Positions 9,373-19,700 of a DNA stretch of 58,079 nt are shown one piece after another. Position numbers and translations under genes: made by a program. The stretch's first letter is position 1. Each line of letters starts with the position of its first letter. The notes below the pieces were generated by a model. That model worked only from the letters and a program-made list of their open reading frames with translations, ran no database searches and was not told the origin of the DNA. This stretch comes from Bacteroidia bacterium (lineage in GTDB: Bacteria > Bacteroidota > Bacteroidia > Bacteroidales > GWF2-35-48), in assembly GCA_016212695.1 (NCBI GenBank), contig JACREX010000117.1, forward strand, positions 1-58,079. The letters are read 5' to 3'.

Positions 9373-9425
9373 GTATTCAGTAATCGGTGGTATCTCCTGA
9401 TTACCGATTACTGATTACTGAATAC
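9373..9425. repeat. Inverted repeat GTATTCAGTAATCGG / CCGATTACTGATTACTGAATAC
   Basis: The left arm at 9373-9387 is complementary to the right arm at 9404-9425, which has an internal duplication. It lies downstream of the Fe-S subunit gene, where it may act as a transcription terminator, between convergent genes. The same words occur at 5380-5403. Confidence 0.5.
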
Positions 9426-9467
9426 AAATTAATAATAATACAACCTTACTTTGTGTTTTTTTATACT

Positions 9468-9965
9468 TTATTTCTTACTAAACGTATACCGGATACTTAA
9501 AGCAACTCCGTCAAACCATAAATTGTCGTCGTTAACAAAATTAATAGCCGGCTTCCAGTCAAGGCCGACATTTAACGGAATATCCTTAAAGGTATATTCT
9601 GCGCCGAATATTAAATCTCCGCCAACCACCGTATAATCATTATGCGTATCATAATGATGTCCTATGTAATTATCATAACGGTCGCCGTCGAAGTAACCGA
9701 AATGAAGTCCGCCACCCAGAAACAAATTCAGGCCTTTCACTTCCTTTACGGGGAAATGGTATTCATAAAGTCCGGCGAGTATAATGCCATGCCACCTGGA
9801 AACAAGCATTCCTTCGAAGGCGCTTTTGCTGTTCGTAAATCCTTTTAAGGTTATCCCATTGTAAAATCCGAATCTTGCGCCTATGGCACCTTTATAGCTT
9901 TGCGCCACCGTGATGCCTGAGAATAAAATAATGAATAATGCCGGTAATACTATTTTTGTTTTCAT
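9468..9965 (-). CDS. Putative outer-membrane beta-barrel protein
   Basis: After re-setting the start to 'MKTKIVLPALFIILFSG', the protein has about 165 residues with a clean Sec signal peptide ending 'VAQS'. The mature part has alternating amphipathic strands and Gly/aromatic turns ('GLNLFLGGGLHFGYFDGDRYD') and ends in 'ALSIRYTFSKK', a typical outer-membrane terminal strand. The size suggests a small eight-stranded barrel of the OmpA/OprF-like type. The upstream codons in the ORF track (to 10004) lack signal-peptide character and are unlikely to be translated. Function is unknown. It converges with the Fe-S subunit gene. Confidence 0.7.
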   Translation of the reverse strand: MKTKIVLPALFIILFSGITVAQSYKGAIGARFGFYNGITLKGFTNSKSAFEGMLVSRWHGIILAGLYEYHFPVKEVKGLNLFLGGGLHFGYFDGDRYDNYIGHHYDTHNDYTVVGGDLIFGAEYTFKDIPLNVGLDWKPAINFVNDDNLWFDGVALSIRYTFSKK

Positions 9966-10085
9966 AATAGAAAATGAATTAAAACAATTTCCCAAATAAA
10001 GCAAAAAAAAATGACTCTACACCTAAAAATTTAGTAACAAATTTTTCAGAATACAGATAAATAAAGTAGGTATGCAGTTAAAATC

Positions 10086-10541
10086 TTATTTTATAATAGC
10101 GGAAAGGGAATTAAAAAGACTCTCTTTTTCTTTCTTTTTTAATGAAATAATGCTTACCGGATTGTATTTCGCTATTCCGTTTTTTGTCTTCCGGTAAAAA
10201 ATAACCATATGTTTCTTCCCGAAAAATGATTTATATATCTCGTATTTATAAAAATCTTTTTTAGGTATTTCAATAGATTTTGGCGTGGCAATGAAAGGAT
10301 GCAGGGGCTGGTACCGGTATATGATTTTTTCACCTTCGTCATTATAATAGATATAACAATAATTCAAAACCATATATACGATTAAAGCCCCGACACATAA
10401 TACAGTCCAGATAATTTCAAAAATATAATTCGGAGCAAAAGTAAAGATCAGGGAAAGTACCAATAATATAAGATATACTAAAATAAAGAGTGAATATCCC
10501 AATTTCAGTCTTGTGGCGAGTTCCTTATTATTTATTATCAT
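10086..10541 (-). CDS. Hypothetical two-TM membrane protein
   Basis: Roughly 150 residues. A charged N-terminus is followed by two hydrophobic helices ('LGYSLFILVYLILLVLSLIF' and 'IFEIIWTVLCVGALIVYMVL'). The remaining ~80-residue cytoplasmic part is rich in beta-forming residues ('IIYRYQPLHPFIATPKSIEI' ... 'HMVIFYRKTKNG'). This layout resembles bacterial PH-domain membrane proteins, but I cannot assign it firmly. Starts at 10541 (MIINNK) or 10574 are both possible. It is divergent from aroB. Confidence 0.55.
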   Translation of the reverse strand: MIINNKELATRLKLGYSLFILVYLILLVLSLIFTFAPNYIFEIIWTVLCVGALIVYMVLNYCYIYYNDEGEKIIYRYQPLHPFIATPKSIEIPKKDFYKYEIYKSFFGKKHMVIFYRKTKNGIAKYNPVSIISLKKKEKESLFNSLSAIIK

Positions 10542-10674
10542 AACCGGAATTTTTTGATATTTATCAGGCCACAAAATAACAAAATTTTCACCGGAAAATT
10601 ACTACATATCACAAAAGAATTTTTAAAAATCCGATGTTTTTTATACTTTTATCCTCAAATTGTAAGCTATTGGA

Positions 10675-11766
10675 ATGATACCTGAAAAAAATCAAAAAAT
10701 GATAAAAAAAACTCCGGTTTCTAATATTATTGTAAGCGATACTATTCTTGAAGATATATCTTCCTGCATAAAGGAAACGGGTTCAAAAGGAATATTCATC
10801 CTGGTTGACGAAAATACTGAAAAAAAATGCCTGCCTGTTATAGCCAATGCTTTTGAAAAAAATACCCTAAAGATCATCAAAACCAAGAGCGGCGAGAAAA
10901 ACAAAACACTCAAAACCCTTGCAGGTATCTGGCAGGTTCTCACAAAACGAGGCGCAGACAGGGATTCCCTGCTTATCAACTTAGGCGGAGGAGTGATCTG
11001 CGATATGGGAGGCTTTGCAGCTTCTGCATTCAAAAGAGGTATCCGGTTTATCAATATCCCGACCACCCTGCTTGCACAGGTGGATGCATCCATCGGAGGC
11101 AAAACGGGTATTAATTTTCTGAATCTGAAAAATGAGATCGGCGTATTCAGGCATCCCGAAGCAGTATTAATTTATACCGGCTTTTTAAAAACGTTAGACA
11201 AAAATAATTTTTTATCCGGCATGGCTGAAATACTGAAACACGCATTGATCTTCGACAGCAGGCACTGGGATGAAATTAAAGGACTACGCATTGAAAAAAT
11301 AAATTCATCCAAACTCAAAAAAATAATTTCCCTGTCTGTTGCGATAAAAAATCATTTTGTAAATAACGACCCTTTTGAAAAAGACATAAGAAAAGCCCTG
11401 AATTTCGGCCACACAGCCGGTCATGCTTTTGAAAGTTTTTCTATCGCCCGGGGCAAACCCGTTTCTCATGGAAATGCAGTGGCTGCAGGGATGATCATGG
11501 AATCATATCTCTCTTATGTGAAGACCGGATTGCCATTAAAAAAGCTTCCTGAAATAAAAAAAACAATCCTCTCCACATTTACACCACCCTCCTTTTCACG
11601 GGAAAATTACAAGGAACTCTTTGCCCTGATGAAATGTGATAAAAAAAACCTGAACGAAAAAGTAAATTTCACACTGCTTCATGACATCGGATCTTATAAA
11701 ATCAATAATTTCTGCACGAAACAAGAAATTTATAAAGCGCTGGATTTTACAATAACCGGAAAATAG
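10675..11766 (+). CDS. aroB: 3-dehydroquinate synthase
   Basis: Cytosolic enzyme of the shikimate pathway that converts DAHP to 3-dehydroquinate using NAD and a divalent metal. Recognisable motifs are 'GGGVICDMGGFAASAFKRGI' (NAD-binding region), 'IPTTLLAQVDASIGGKTGIN', 'GMAEILKHALI' and 'NFGHTAGHAFE' with metal-ligand histidines. At 363 aa the length is normal. The start could be the ATG at 10675 or an internal one at 10699 (MIKKTP); the family N-terminus does not decide. It is a lone aromatic-pathway gene here. Confidence 0.95.
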   Translation: MIPEKNQKMIKKTPVSNIIVSDTILEDISSCIKETGSKGIFILVDENTEKKCLPVIANAFEKNTLKIIKTKSGEKNKTLKTLAGIWQVLTKRGADRDSLLINLGGGVICDMGGFAASAFKRGIRFINIPTTLLAQVDASIGGKTGINFLNLKNEIGVFRHPEAVLIYTGFLKTLDKNNFLSGMAEILKHALIFDSRHWDEIKGLRIEKINSSKLKKIISLSVAIKNHFVNNDPFEKDIRKALNFGHTAGHAFESFSIARGKPVSHGNAVAAGMIMESYLSYVKTGLPLKKLPEIKKTILSTFTPPSFSRENYKELFALMKCDKKNLNEKVNFTLLHDIGSYKINNFCTKQEIYKALDFTITGK

Positions 11767-11859
11767 TTCCTAAACTTTTATAAATTTCAGGCAACTGATT
11801 TGCTGTTTTGAAGTCTTTTTAAAATAAACATAACGTCAAACCTTTAATTATTTATAATT

Positions 11860-13077
11860 ATGAAAACAACGGTATTCCTGCTTTCATTATGTTTTGCCCT
11901 ATCCTGCAATGCATATACATGGCATGGTCTGGGTGCGAATCCCGTGCATGTGAACGCGCTGAACATTTGTTTCAGTTGCGGCAATTACAAAGATGTAATC
12001 TGCACCACCACCGGGTTATGTATTAACGACGGCGCCAATTACGACTGGGTTAGCTACGATTACAGCCTGCCGGTTTGGGAAGCCATTCCATATGATACCG
12101 CCAATATTCTGGTGGTTATGGGTAATGGCAGTTTTTCTGATGGTATTTATAAATTCAATTTAACTTCCCATCAGTTTAATGTTGTGGAATGGATTCCTAA
12201 TCCCACTTTTATCAAATTTAATCCGAACAACAATCGCTATTATGTGGGCAGCCGCTATAATGGCCTGCTCACTTCAACCGACGGATTAAACTGGGATACG
12301 GTTCCGTATTTTGTCGGGAAGGCTGCTGCAGCCATGGATTTTTACGGCAATCATATAGCGGTGGTGCAGGAAAACAATATTTTTGCAACATACTATTCAG
12401 GCGATAACGGCACATCGTGGAATCAATCCCTATCAAACATACCCATTCACGACCTGGCTTTCGATCCGAACGGAAAACTTTACGGGGTTTTTACCGGCCT
12501 TTCTAATTCTTCAGGACTCTACAGTTCAACAGATTTTGGAGCAACCTGGGACCTCGAAACATGGTCTGATAATATGGAAACCGTCGGGTTCGATATCATT
12601 GGAAATGTATTCGCAGGCTGGCATGGCGCAGTACCGTCAGAGCAAGGCGTAGGCATATATAATACGCAAAACCACAGTTTTTCTTTTTTCAATACCGGCC
12701 TGCCAAATCTGAATGTCCATAAATTCAAAGTCAATCCAATTCTCAGCAGCATCACGATTTTTGCATGTACGGATACCGGGGTTTATTACATGAATGATTA
12801 CCTGACCCTGCTGCCGGAATTAAAATCCAATCCGCAGGAGGCTTTTTTCGTCAGTTCAAATTTTTCTGATAACACAACAACTATTTTTATTCAACCAGAT
12901 ATTTTACATATGGATGCTGAGATTACTATCTTTGATATTTCAGGTAGAAAAATTAAAATCATTTCAATCCGGTCAGATGAAATCTGTATAGATAATTCTG
13001 AATTTTCTAAAGGGGTTTATCTCTTTGCCCTTACAGATAAAAAGAAGTATATTTTTTCAACAAGAGTTTTTCTTTAA
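11860..13077 (+). CDS. Secreted BNR/sortilin-like beta-propeller protein with T9SS sorting domain
   Basis: 405 aa. A signal peptide ('TTVFLLSLCFALSCNA') is followed by repeats with BNR/Asp-box-like motifs ('YSGDNGTSWNQS', 'STDFGATWDLETW', 'STDGLNWDTV') typical of sortilin or sialidase-type beta-propellers. The last ~75 residues ('EITIFDISGRKIKII' ... 'GVYLFALTDKKKYIFSTRVFL') look like a type-A T9SS C-terminal sorting domain, which sends the protein across the outer membrane. No catalytic sialidase Arg triad is evident. It converges with another T9SS cargo gene and shares a terminator with it. Confidence 0.7.
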   Translation: MKTTVFLLSLCFALSCNAYTWHGLGANPVHVNALNICFSCGNYKDVICTTTGLCINDGANYDWVSYDYSLPVWEAIPYDTANILVVMGNGSFSDGIYKFNLTSHQFNVVEWIPNPTFIKFNPNNNRYYVGSRYNGLLTSTDGLNWDTVPYFVGKAAAAMDFYGNHIAVVQENNIFATYYSGDNGTSWNQSLSNIPIHDLAFDPNGKLYGVFTGLSNSSGLYSSTDFGATWDLETWSDNMETVGFDIIGNVFAGWHGAVPSEQGVGIYNTQNHSFSFFNTGLPNLNVHKFKVNPILSSITIFACTDTGVYYMNDYLTLLPELKSNPQEAFFVSSNFSDNTTTIFIQPDILHMDAEITIFDISGRKIKIISIRSDEICIDNSEFSKGVYLFALTDKKKYIFSTRVFL

Positions 13078-13120
13078 AATTATCTGTGATAAGGTATCCA
13101 TACAAACATGGGTTCATAAA

Positions 13121-13143
13121 AAAGGCTGCAAATCGCAGCCTTT
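13121..13143. terminator. Bidirectional terminator hairpin
   Basis: Perfect 9-bp stem AAAGGCTGC / GCAGCCTTT with a 5-nt loop. It is A-rich on the left and T-rich on the right, so it can work on both strands. It lies between two convergent genes (ends at 13077 and 13165). Confidence 0.85.
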
Positions 13144-13164
13144 CCTGTTTCAATATTCATTTGT

Positions 13165-14193
13165 TTATTCAACATTAAACTTATGAATGAACGATTCCTT
13201 ATCCGTCTGTAGTTTTAAGTAATAAACACCTTTAGCAAGATTTTTAAGGTTTATCTGCTTTGTTAAGTTGCACGAAATATCAGAAAGGGTTTCATTATAA
13301 ATTTCACAGCCTAAAATATTTACTATAGACAATCCGGCTTTATCAAAAACTAAGTTATCGCTTGTAATATTTAATAAATCGCTAACAGGATTCGGATAGC
13401 AGACAAGGCTCTTATGGCCGCCAATTCCGGAAACAGCAGTACCTACAACGGTTATCGACTGGGAAACGGTATCTGTTCCGCATGAATTGGTAGCAACCAT
13501 CTGAACAAGGTATGTGCCGTCGCCCGCATACGTGTGAGAGGGATTTGCATTTGTATCGGCTTGGTACCAGTTGTATGGAGGAGGCAGTGTCTCGTCGCCG
13601 AAAACCCATTCATAGGATGTGCCACCTGTAGATGTATTGGTAAAATTATAAGCAGCCCCGGTATTTGTATAGGTAAAAGAAGCGTTTGGCAGATCTGAAG
13701 TGCTGCATCCGACAATACTGATATCAAAACTGATTGTTTGAGCGCCAAAGAAGGGTAATGTCGGGCTCGACGATATTGTTATATAATATAGCGTTCCGCC
13801 GGTTACATTTAAATTCGAAATAGAATGTGCGGTAGCGCTTTCTATAGAATATGCGACACATGAAGCAGCAACATCCGGACATGCCGTTGTTACAAAAATT
13901 GCGGCTGCCTGTCCGGTATTTGTTAGTGTAATAGTAATAGGCTGATTTGATGAAGGAGTGAAAGAAAAAACGTAATCATTTCCTGCCAGATAGTTGCCGC
14001 CATAGGTTCCGGAAGAACAGGGCAGCGTGTTATCATAATTATCACCGGAACTTGCTGTTGACATCCCTGTCTGTGAAAACGGCAGGCTTGCAATAACCTG
14101 TGCCGTAGCGCAAGTTGCGCCAGTTTGTGCATTTACTAAACTAAAGTTTAAAAATACACATAAAAACATTAACGAAATGTAAATTTTTCTCAT
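13165..14193 (-). CDS. Secreted PKD-domain protein with T9SS sorting domain
   Basis: 342 aa. Sec signal peptide ('ISLMFLCVFLNFSLVNAQ'), then a ~130-residue domain with 'TITLTNTGQAAAIFVTTACP', reminiscent of pre-peptidase C-terminal-like beta-sandwiches. A PKD domain follows ('YEWVFGDETLPP', 'NPSHTYAGDGTYLVQMVATN'). The end is a typical type-A T9SS C-terminal domain ('LVCYPNPVSDLLNITSDN' ... 'LAKGVYYLKLQTDKESFIHK'). Likely a surface or extracellular adhesion-like protein; no enzymatic domain is seen. Confidence 0.8.
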   Translation of the reverse strand: MRKIYISLMFLCVFLNFSLVNAQTGATCATAQVIASLPFSQTGMSTASSGDNYDNTLPCSSGTYGGNYLAGNDYVFSFTPSSNQPITITLTNTGQAAAIFVTTACPDVAASCVAYSIESATAHSISNLNVTGGTLYYITISSSPTLPFFGAQTISFDISIVGCSTSDLPNASFTYTNTGAAYNFTNTSTGGTSYEWVFGDETLPPPYNWYQADTNANPSHTYAGDGTYLVQMVATNSCGTDTVSQSITVVGTAVSGIGGHKSLVCYPNPVSDLLNITSDNLVFDKAGLSIVNILGCEIYNETLSDISCNLTKQINLKNLAKGVYYLKLQTDKESFIHKFNVE

Positions 14194-14323
14194 AGGATTA
14201 AATTATTAGTTAGACATGATTTTCTAAATACAAAGATACAATTAAGGAAATATAATTAAAAAAATATTTGACTAAAATTTTCGCAACCAAGAATGCTGCG
14301 TTTTATTTCCATACATATAAAAA

Positions 14324-14881
14324 TTATTTTAGTTTACCAAGAAAATTTATGATCTGGTCTGTTGAAAAAATATAATCAACTTTTGCGGTTTTAATTGACG
14401 ATTCGGTCATGGTCCGTATCTGGCATTCGATAGGGTCCTGAACAATTGTAATACCTCCCTGATCGGCAACCGCTTTTAATCCTAAGGAACCGTCTTTATT
14501 GGCCCCGGAAAGAATAATTCCAATCAGGTCGCTTTTATAGGTATAAGCTGCCGAAGTGAATGAGATATCGATAGAAGGCCTGGAATGATTCACAGGTTCT
14601 TCCGTTGAAAGGGCAATGCGGTAATCAGGCTCTATATACATATGATAATTTGAAGGCGCCAGGTATGCAATTCCCGGTTTAATAAGATCTTTATCGTTTG
14701 GTTCCACAACAGGTATACTCGATTTTATAGATAACGCTTCAACAAATCCTTCACGAACATGCTTGAGCCTGTGGAGGCATAAAAAAAGCGGCATCGGATA
14801 ATTTTTTGGTATATTGCCGAGTACCCGGAGAACCACCTGAAAACTTCCTGCCGAACCGCCTATGATAATTGCTTTATGCAC
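14324..14881 (-). CDS. CheB-type protein-glutamate methylesterase, no receiver domain
   Basis: 185-aa stand-alone CheB catalytic domain. It has the nucleophile region 'IIGGSAGSFQVVLRVL', a His-containing strand 'FLCLHRLKHV', and the Asp region 'GIILSGANKDGSLGLKAVAD' followed by 'GGITIVQDP'. Classical CheB has an N-terminal receiver domain that is absent here, so phosphorylation control would have to come from elsewhere. It is co-oriented with two CheR genes just upstream, separated by a 7-bp tandem repeat. In other Bacteroidota such CheB-CheR sets usually work with hybrid histidine kinases; no kinase, receptor or CheA lies beside it. Confidence 0.85.
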   Translation of the reverse strand: MHKAIIIGGSAGSFQVVLRVLGNIPKNYPMPLFLCLHRLKHVREGFVEALSIKSSIPVVEPNDKDLIKPGIAYLAPSNYHMYIEPDYRIALSTEEPVNHSRPSIDISFTSAAYTYKSDLIGIILSGANKDGSLGLKAVADQGGITIVQDPIECQIRTMTESSIKTAKVDYIFSTDQIINFLGKLK

Positions 14882-14922
14882 TTTTTTCTATGTTTGAAAT
14901 TTTTTATTGACAGATGATTGAT

Positions 14923-14977
14923 GACTAATGACTAATGACTAATGACTAATGACTAATGACTAATGACTAATGACTAT
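14923..14977. repeat. 7-bp tandem repeat (GACTAAT)
   Basis: About seven and a half tandem copies of GACTAAT lie between the cheB-like and cheR-like genes. The period is not a multiple of three and no ORF runs through it. Shorter runs of the same word occur between tatC and tatA (about 4340-4360). Confidence 0.85.
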
Positions 14978-14993
14978 TCAATATGGATTCATC

Positions 14994-15821
14994 CTAATTT
15001 TTTTTATAAATACTTTCTTTTTCATTAACAACCGAAAATTTATCTTTTATATCAAAATTACCCAGAGTTTCTTTAGCCCCCAGTATGAGATATCCATCCG
15101 AAGTAAGGCTCTTGTGTAAAATTCTTAAAACTTTATTCTGTAAATTGTAATTGTAATAGATCATACTGTTCCTGAATAATATCAGATGAATATTTTCGGG
15201 CGGATCATTAAAAAGGCTCATGGGCTTTAAGAATTCGACATTCTCTATCAGGCCTGTATCCCAGGTTGCTTTATTTGCTGTAACCGAGTAGTAGGTTTTA
15301 AAATCAGATTTTCCTTTATACCGTAAATAATTTGCAAGATTTATTTCGCCTTTTTTAATACTGAATACTCCGGCCTTGATTTGTTCAATACACTTTGAAC
15401 TGATGCTTGATGCCATTATCTCGACTTTATCGAGGAAATAATTTTCTTTCAATATAATTACCAAGGAAAATAATTCTTCTCCGGTAGTGCATCCGGGCAA
15501 CCATATCCGTATTTTTGTTTTTATCTTTTCATACAGATTTTTGATAATGTCAAAACGGATGATTCTCCAGATCACAGTATCTCTGAATGCCTCCGTTTCA
15601 CTCACTGAGATTTCTTTTAAAAAAAAATCGAAAAAACTCGTATCGCCAGATACCCTGTAAATGAGTTCATCTATGGTTTGCAGAGAATGGTTCCTGATAA
15701 CTTCTGACAAGCGATGCTTAAAAGATGTTATAGAATATTCACTGAAATCACAGCTATAGTTTTCTTTTATGACAGAAATCAATGTAAATACCGCGTCGTT
15801 ATTTAATTCAAACCCATACAT
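14994..15821 (-). CDS. CheR-type methyltransferase, divergent copy
   Basis: 275 aa. CheR-like N-terminal helical region ('YSITSFKHRLSEVIRNH', 'SETEAFRDTVIW') and SAM-binding domain ('IRIWLPGCTTGEELFSLVII', 'LILFRNSMIYYNYNLQNKVL', 'SDGYLILGAKETLGNF'). It is paralogous to the upstream neighbour but departs from the family at several positions (LPGCTTGEE for the usual HAGCSTGQE, FRNS for CRNV). It may have altered activity or another substrate. It follows the other cheR by 8 bp, so the two are surely co-transcribed. Confidence 0.8.
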   Translation of the reverse strand: MYGFELNNDAVFTLISVIKENYSCDFSEYSITSFKHRLSEVIRNHSLQTIDELIYRVSGDTSFFDFFLKEISVSETEAFRDTVIWRIIRFDIIKNLYEKIKTKIRIWLPGCTTGEELFSLVIILKENYFLDKVEIMASSISSKCIEQIKAGVFSIKKGEINLANYLRYKGKSDFKTYYSVTANKATWDTGLIENVEFLKPMSLFNDPPENIHLILFRNSMIYYNYNLQNKVLRILHKSLTSDGYLILGAKETLGNFDIKDKFSVVNEKESIYKKN

Positions 15822-15829
15822 TACTGACG

Positions 15830-16693
15830 CTATACCGGATTAAATTTTTTACTTTTTGTATATAATTGCGCTTTTTTCTCAAACCTCGAAGAAATCGGCC
15901 CAAGCATGGACTCGTGCATCCCGAGCAGCAGGGACCCATCCATGCTGAGATTGTTATAAAATAAACCAAATACTTTATTCTGCAGGTTGTAATTAAAATA
16001 TATGATTACATTTCTGCAAAGGATCAGGTCATAGACAACCTCGAATGGATTTGGATCCCGTACCAGGTCGTGCTTTTTATAAATCGGTTTATTAATAAGG
16101 AATTTATTCATGGTAATAATATCTTTCACCTTATTAATTTCAAAATATTTTGAATACGACACATCTTTGATCTCGCCCGGATTATTGGGATTTTCTTTTA
16201 ACACTTTGTCAAAATTGTCTAAGTATCCGAGGTTGAACCGATATTTGTAAATTCCTTTTTTAGAGGCTTCAATCACATCGGTATTTATATCCGTAGCATA
16301 AATATTTGATTTGTCGAACAGGTTCATTTCGCATAACAGGATCAGCATGGAATAAACCTCCTGCCCGGTTGAACATCCGGCATGCCAGATATTGATCACA
16401 TCTCTGCTGCTGAGAGCCGGTATCACCTGGTATTTGAGCATATGCCAGGCAACAGGATCACGAAAGAGTTCTGTGGTATTAACGGTGATATCCTTAACCG
16501 TTTTTTCAAGAAATATGGAATCCTGGGTTAATTTTTTAATAAATTCATGTAACTCCATCTGGTTATCTGAAAGGACTTTTTCAAGCCTGCGCATCAACGA
16601 CTTTTCTGAATACTCCGTGAAATCGTACGCAGAAATATTTTTAACGGCATTGATAAAAACCTGTAGATCCTGTTCCGTAACCGTCATTTCCAA
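15830..16693 (-). CDS. CheR-type protein-glutamate O-methyltransferase
   Basis: 287 aa. The N-terminal CheR domain has 'YSEKSLMRRLEKVLSDNQ' and 'NTTELFRDPVAWHML'. The SAM-binding domain has 'INIWHAGCSTGQEVYSMLIL', 'IYATDINTDVIEASKKGIY' and 'LILCRNVIIYFNYNLQNKVF', all standard for an active CheR, which methylates glutamates of chemoreceptor-like signalling helices using S-adenosylmethionine. It is first of three co-oriented genes CheR-CheR-CheB. No pentapeptide-docking or TPR extension is present. Confidence 0.88.
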   Translation of the reverse strand: MEMTVTEQDLQVFINAVKNISAYDFTEYSEKSLMRRLEKVLSDNQMELHEFIKKLTQDSIFLEKTVKDITVNTTELFRDPVAWHMLKYQVIPALSSRDVINIWHAGCSTGQEVYSMLILLCEMNLFDKSNIYATDINTDVIEASKKGIYKYRFNLGYLDNFDKVLKENPNNPGEIKDVSYSKYFEINKVKDIITMNKFLINKPIYKKHDLVRDPNPFEVVYDLILCRNVIIYFNYNLQNKVFGLFYNNLSMDGSLLLGMHESMLGPISSRFEKKAQLYTKSKKFNPV

Positions 16694-16733
16694 ATGAAGT
16701 CTTATTTAAAATTTAAAATTATAAAACAGAAAA

Positions 16734-19700
16734 TTATCTTAATTTGCTGGCGACAACGCAGGTTTTCTTATACTTTTTAACCTTTCCCTGCAAATCGAAA
16801 ATTTCTATATAGATTAAATAAATACCAATCTCTGCCTTATTGTTTCCCTCATCTAATCCATCCCATATAAATGTGCCGGTAGTAGCGAGAAGTTCATTAG
16901 AGATTAATTTTTTTACAAGGCGTCCTTTTGCATCGAAAATAGTGACATTGGCCGTATTATCCGCTTCGTTGAATTTATATCCGATGGTGAGCAGGTCGTT
17001 GTACCCGTCGTTATCCGGCGAAAATACTTCGGGCGTAATAATTATTTCGTCGTTCACCTGTAGTATGTCAAGATACTGTGAGTTTTTGTATGTAGGAGTT
17101 CCATAGCCGAAATGCAGTTCTGCCGCAGAATGCCAGTTGGTCTTATCGTTGGTGGGCCGGTCGAAATTAACCCGCTCTAGCGCGATTCCTTTAAAGGATG
17201 TCAGCAGGGGGTACTGCATTTTTTCATCATAAGCTAAGTCGTCAATAATACTGAGAGATTTGTTCACAAGCGCCACTTCGTCGGATGTGTTTCCGATAGA
17301 CGGCATGGACGACATGCGAACAAAATTTTTCGGATTCGGCGTATAATACTGCTGCATTACTATATCGGGATCAGTTGTCAGCACTAAGTAATCGCCCGGA
17401 AATATCAGGTGTCCTTCTTTTGCCGTTTCATACATGGTTTCTAATTGGAACGAGGTACTGCTGCGCGTAGTTAATCTTACATTTTTCAGATCAATGATTT
17501 TTTCAGAACGGTTATAAATTTCAATATAATCCACGCCGTTATCATTCGGATTAAAGAGAATTTCGTTAATTACGATATCCAGTGGGTTGTCCACAGGTTG
17601 CGATATGGCAAATTTTGCGGAATTATCGGATGCCAGATGATTGCCCACACAATCGGAAAGCTGGTTGCTTACGGTGATGGTGTAAATAATTCCACTCTGA
17701 AACGCCTGTGCAAACCGCAGGATCACGGATGTGTTCTGCGGCCCTTCAGGAATAATCTCAACCGGGTTTCCCACGCTATTATCTACCGTGAACATAGATC
17801 CCGTAAGATGATCTGCATTTACTGGTTCGCTGAAGAACAGGCGCAGGCTGTCGTTTGCCGACAGCAGAACGGCATGAAGCAGTTGAGGAGGTACAATATC
17901 CAGGTTGGATGCAAACACAGAATTTTTTGTTCCCGGCGTACCGCCCTTCAGGTCAGCCGATGCAATCCAGTTATCTTCTCCTCCGCAGGGATTCGAGGGG
18001 TCTATCTGTTCCAGCGACCAGCCGCCGTCTTTCTTGGTGTTGTTACGATACCATGTATCAGAATAGGTAACTGTTGAAATGGTCGCGTTTTCATCATTGC
18101 TTAATATTACCGTGGCTCCCGTATTTGTTAAAACATCGGAAGATAACAGGCCTACAGTTCTTCCATATGAATGAAATGCAAATTCATTATCCACCGCAGT
18201 AACAATCAGGAAACTGTCTGCCGCTATTTTATATTGGGGAAAAGTCTTAACCGAACTGCCAACCGTGATATGCCAGCCGTTAAGATCAATATCAAAATGC
18301 GTGGTGTTGAACAATTCGATGTATTCAATTTCAGGAAGCTGAACCGGAGGCGACGGGTCGGTCATGATCTCATTAATTACAATATCATATGGTTGAATTT
18401 CATGATAAGAGAAATTTCTGACAATAGGAGCGGATATCAGATTCCCTTCAATATCCCTGATATTGCTGATAGTGATAGTATAAACCGTATCCTGCAAAAA
18501 TGGATTATTATAGCTAAGATAAACGATAGAATAATTCGAAAGGTTCATATCTGCCGAGACCGGATTTCCATACCCTTTGTTTACGAAATAATTTGAAACA
18601 TTAGAACCTAAAGCAGGATTTATATTTTCAGAGAATAAAAGTTCCAGATGTGTGGAATCTATGAAAATAATATTTTCCAACACCGGAGGGATTGTATCTT
18701 TAATTACCGGGCCTGCATAAATGTCGTCGAAGAAAAATTTCCCTTCAGTATATGAACTGGAATACCTGCAATACGGGCCAAGATTGAATAACCGGTATTT
18801 GTACGTTGAATCAAAACCCTCTGCCTGGTATTGGAAATTCATGTTGCCGGATGAATCTGCAGAGATCAGCCACTCGCCGGATTGTTTATGTTTTATTTTA
18901 ATCCTCACATTGGGATTTACAGCTACCTGCCCGTCTGTCCCGCGGCATACTACTGTGGATGTGTTCCCGTCCTGGCGGTATAATTCTACGGCATCGCCCG
19001 AACCGTTTTCACCCATTTGCAAATAATATCCATGCAATGACTTTTTCAGATCGGCATTATCAGACATCAGGTAGAAACGGGTGTAATTATTACTTGAAGG
19101 GGAGAACATTAATTTAACAGATACCTGCCATTCCATGGAATCTAATGTGATATTGACCGGGGTAGAAAGATACGATGTGTCATAGCCATCAGATGCCGTA
19201 AATAATTCGAGCCTCATTTGCGGATCAACCATAAAATCTCCTACATCGCCGTTCCATGTTGGATTTGAAAAAAATTCCCCATCGGTAAAATGTTCGTTGA
19301 TTACAGTCGGCGCTACCGTATATGAAAAACTATAAACCGCAGAATCAATAGCATTTCCGTTTAGGTCCTGCACATTCAAAACGGACAGCGTATAATATGT
19401 TCCATCTAAGAAATTATTCGGGAATGCAAGGTGCACGACAGCATTATTGACAGCATCTCTGATGGCGCTGTTTGGAGCGCCTGCTCCATGATTGATAAAA
19501 TAATTCAACGTATCCTGCGCAGAAACAAGATCAACAAATTCAGAGAAGGTAATATCAACAGAATTTGATGATGTTACATTTACTGAAACGATCGAAGGGA
19601 TTGTAGTATCGGGAATAACAGGTCCCGCATAGAAATCGTCGAAATAAAACTCATGCGCATAGTTTGTTGTGGAAAATTTGCAGAGCACGCCAAAATAAGT

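Noticed and set aside
14923-14977. Possible CRISPR array or phage attachment repeats
   Set aside because: The units are contiguous 7-mers with no spacers; a simple tandem repeat. The same reasoning applies to the arrays at 32368 and 34118.
17598-18077. 159-aa ORF opposite the 1883-aa protein
   Set aside because: Shadow frame inside a clearly coding gene; Cys/His/Arg-rich random composition.
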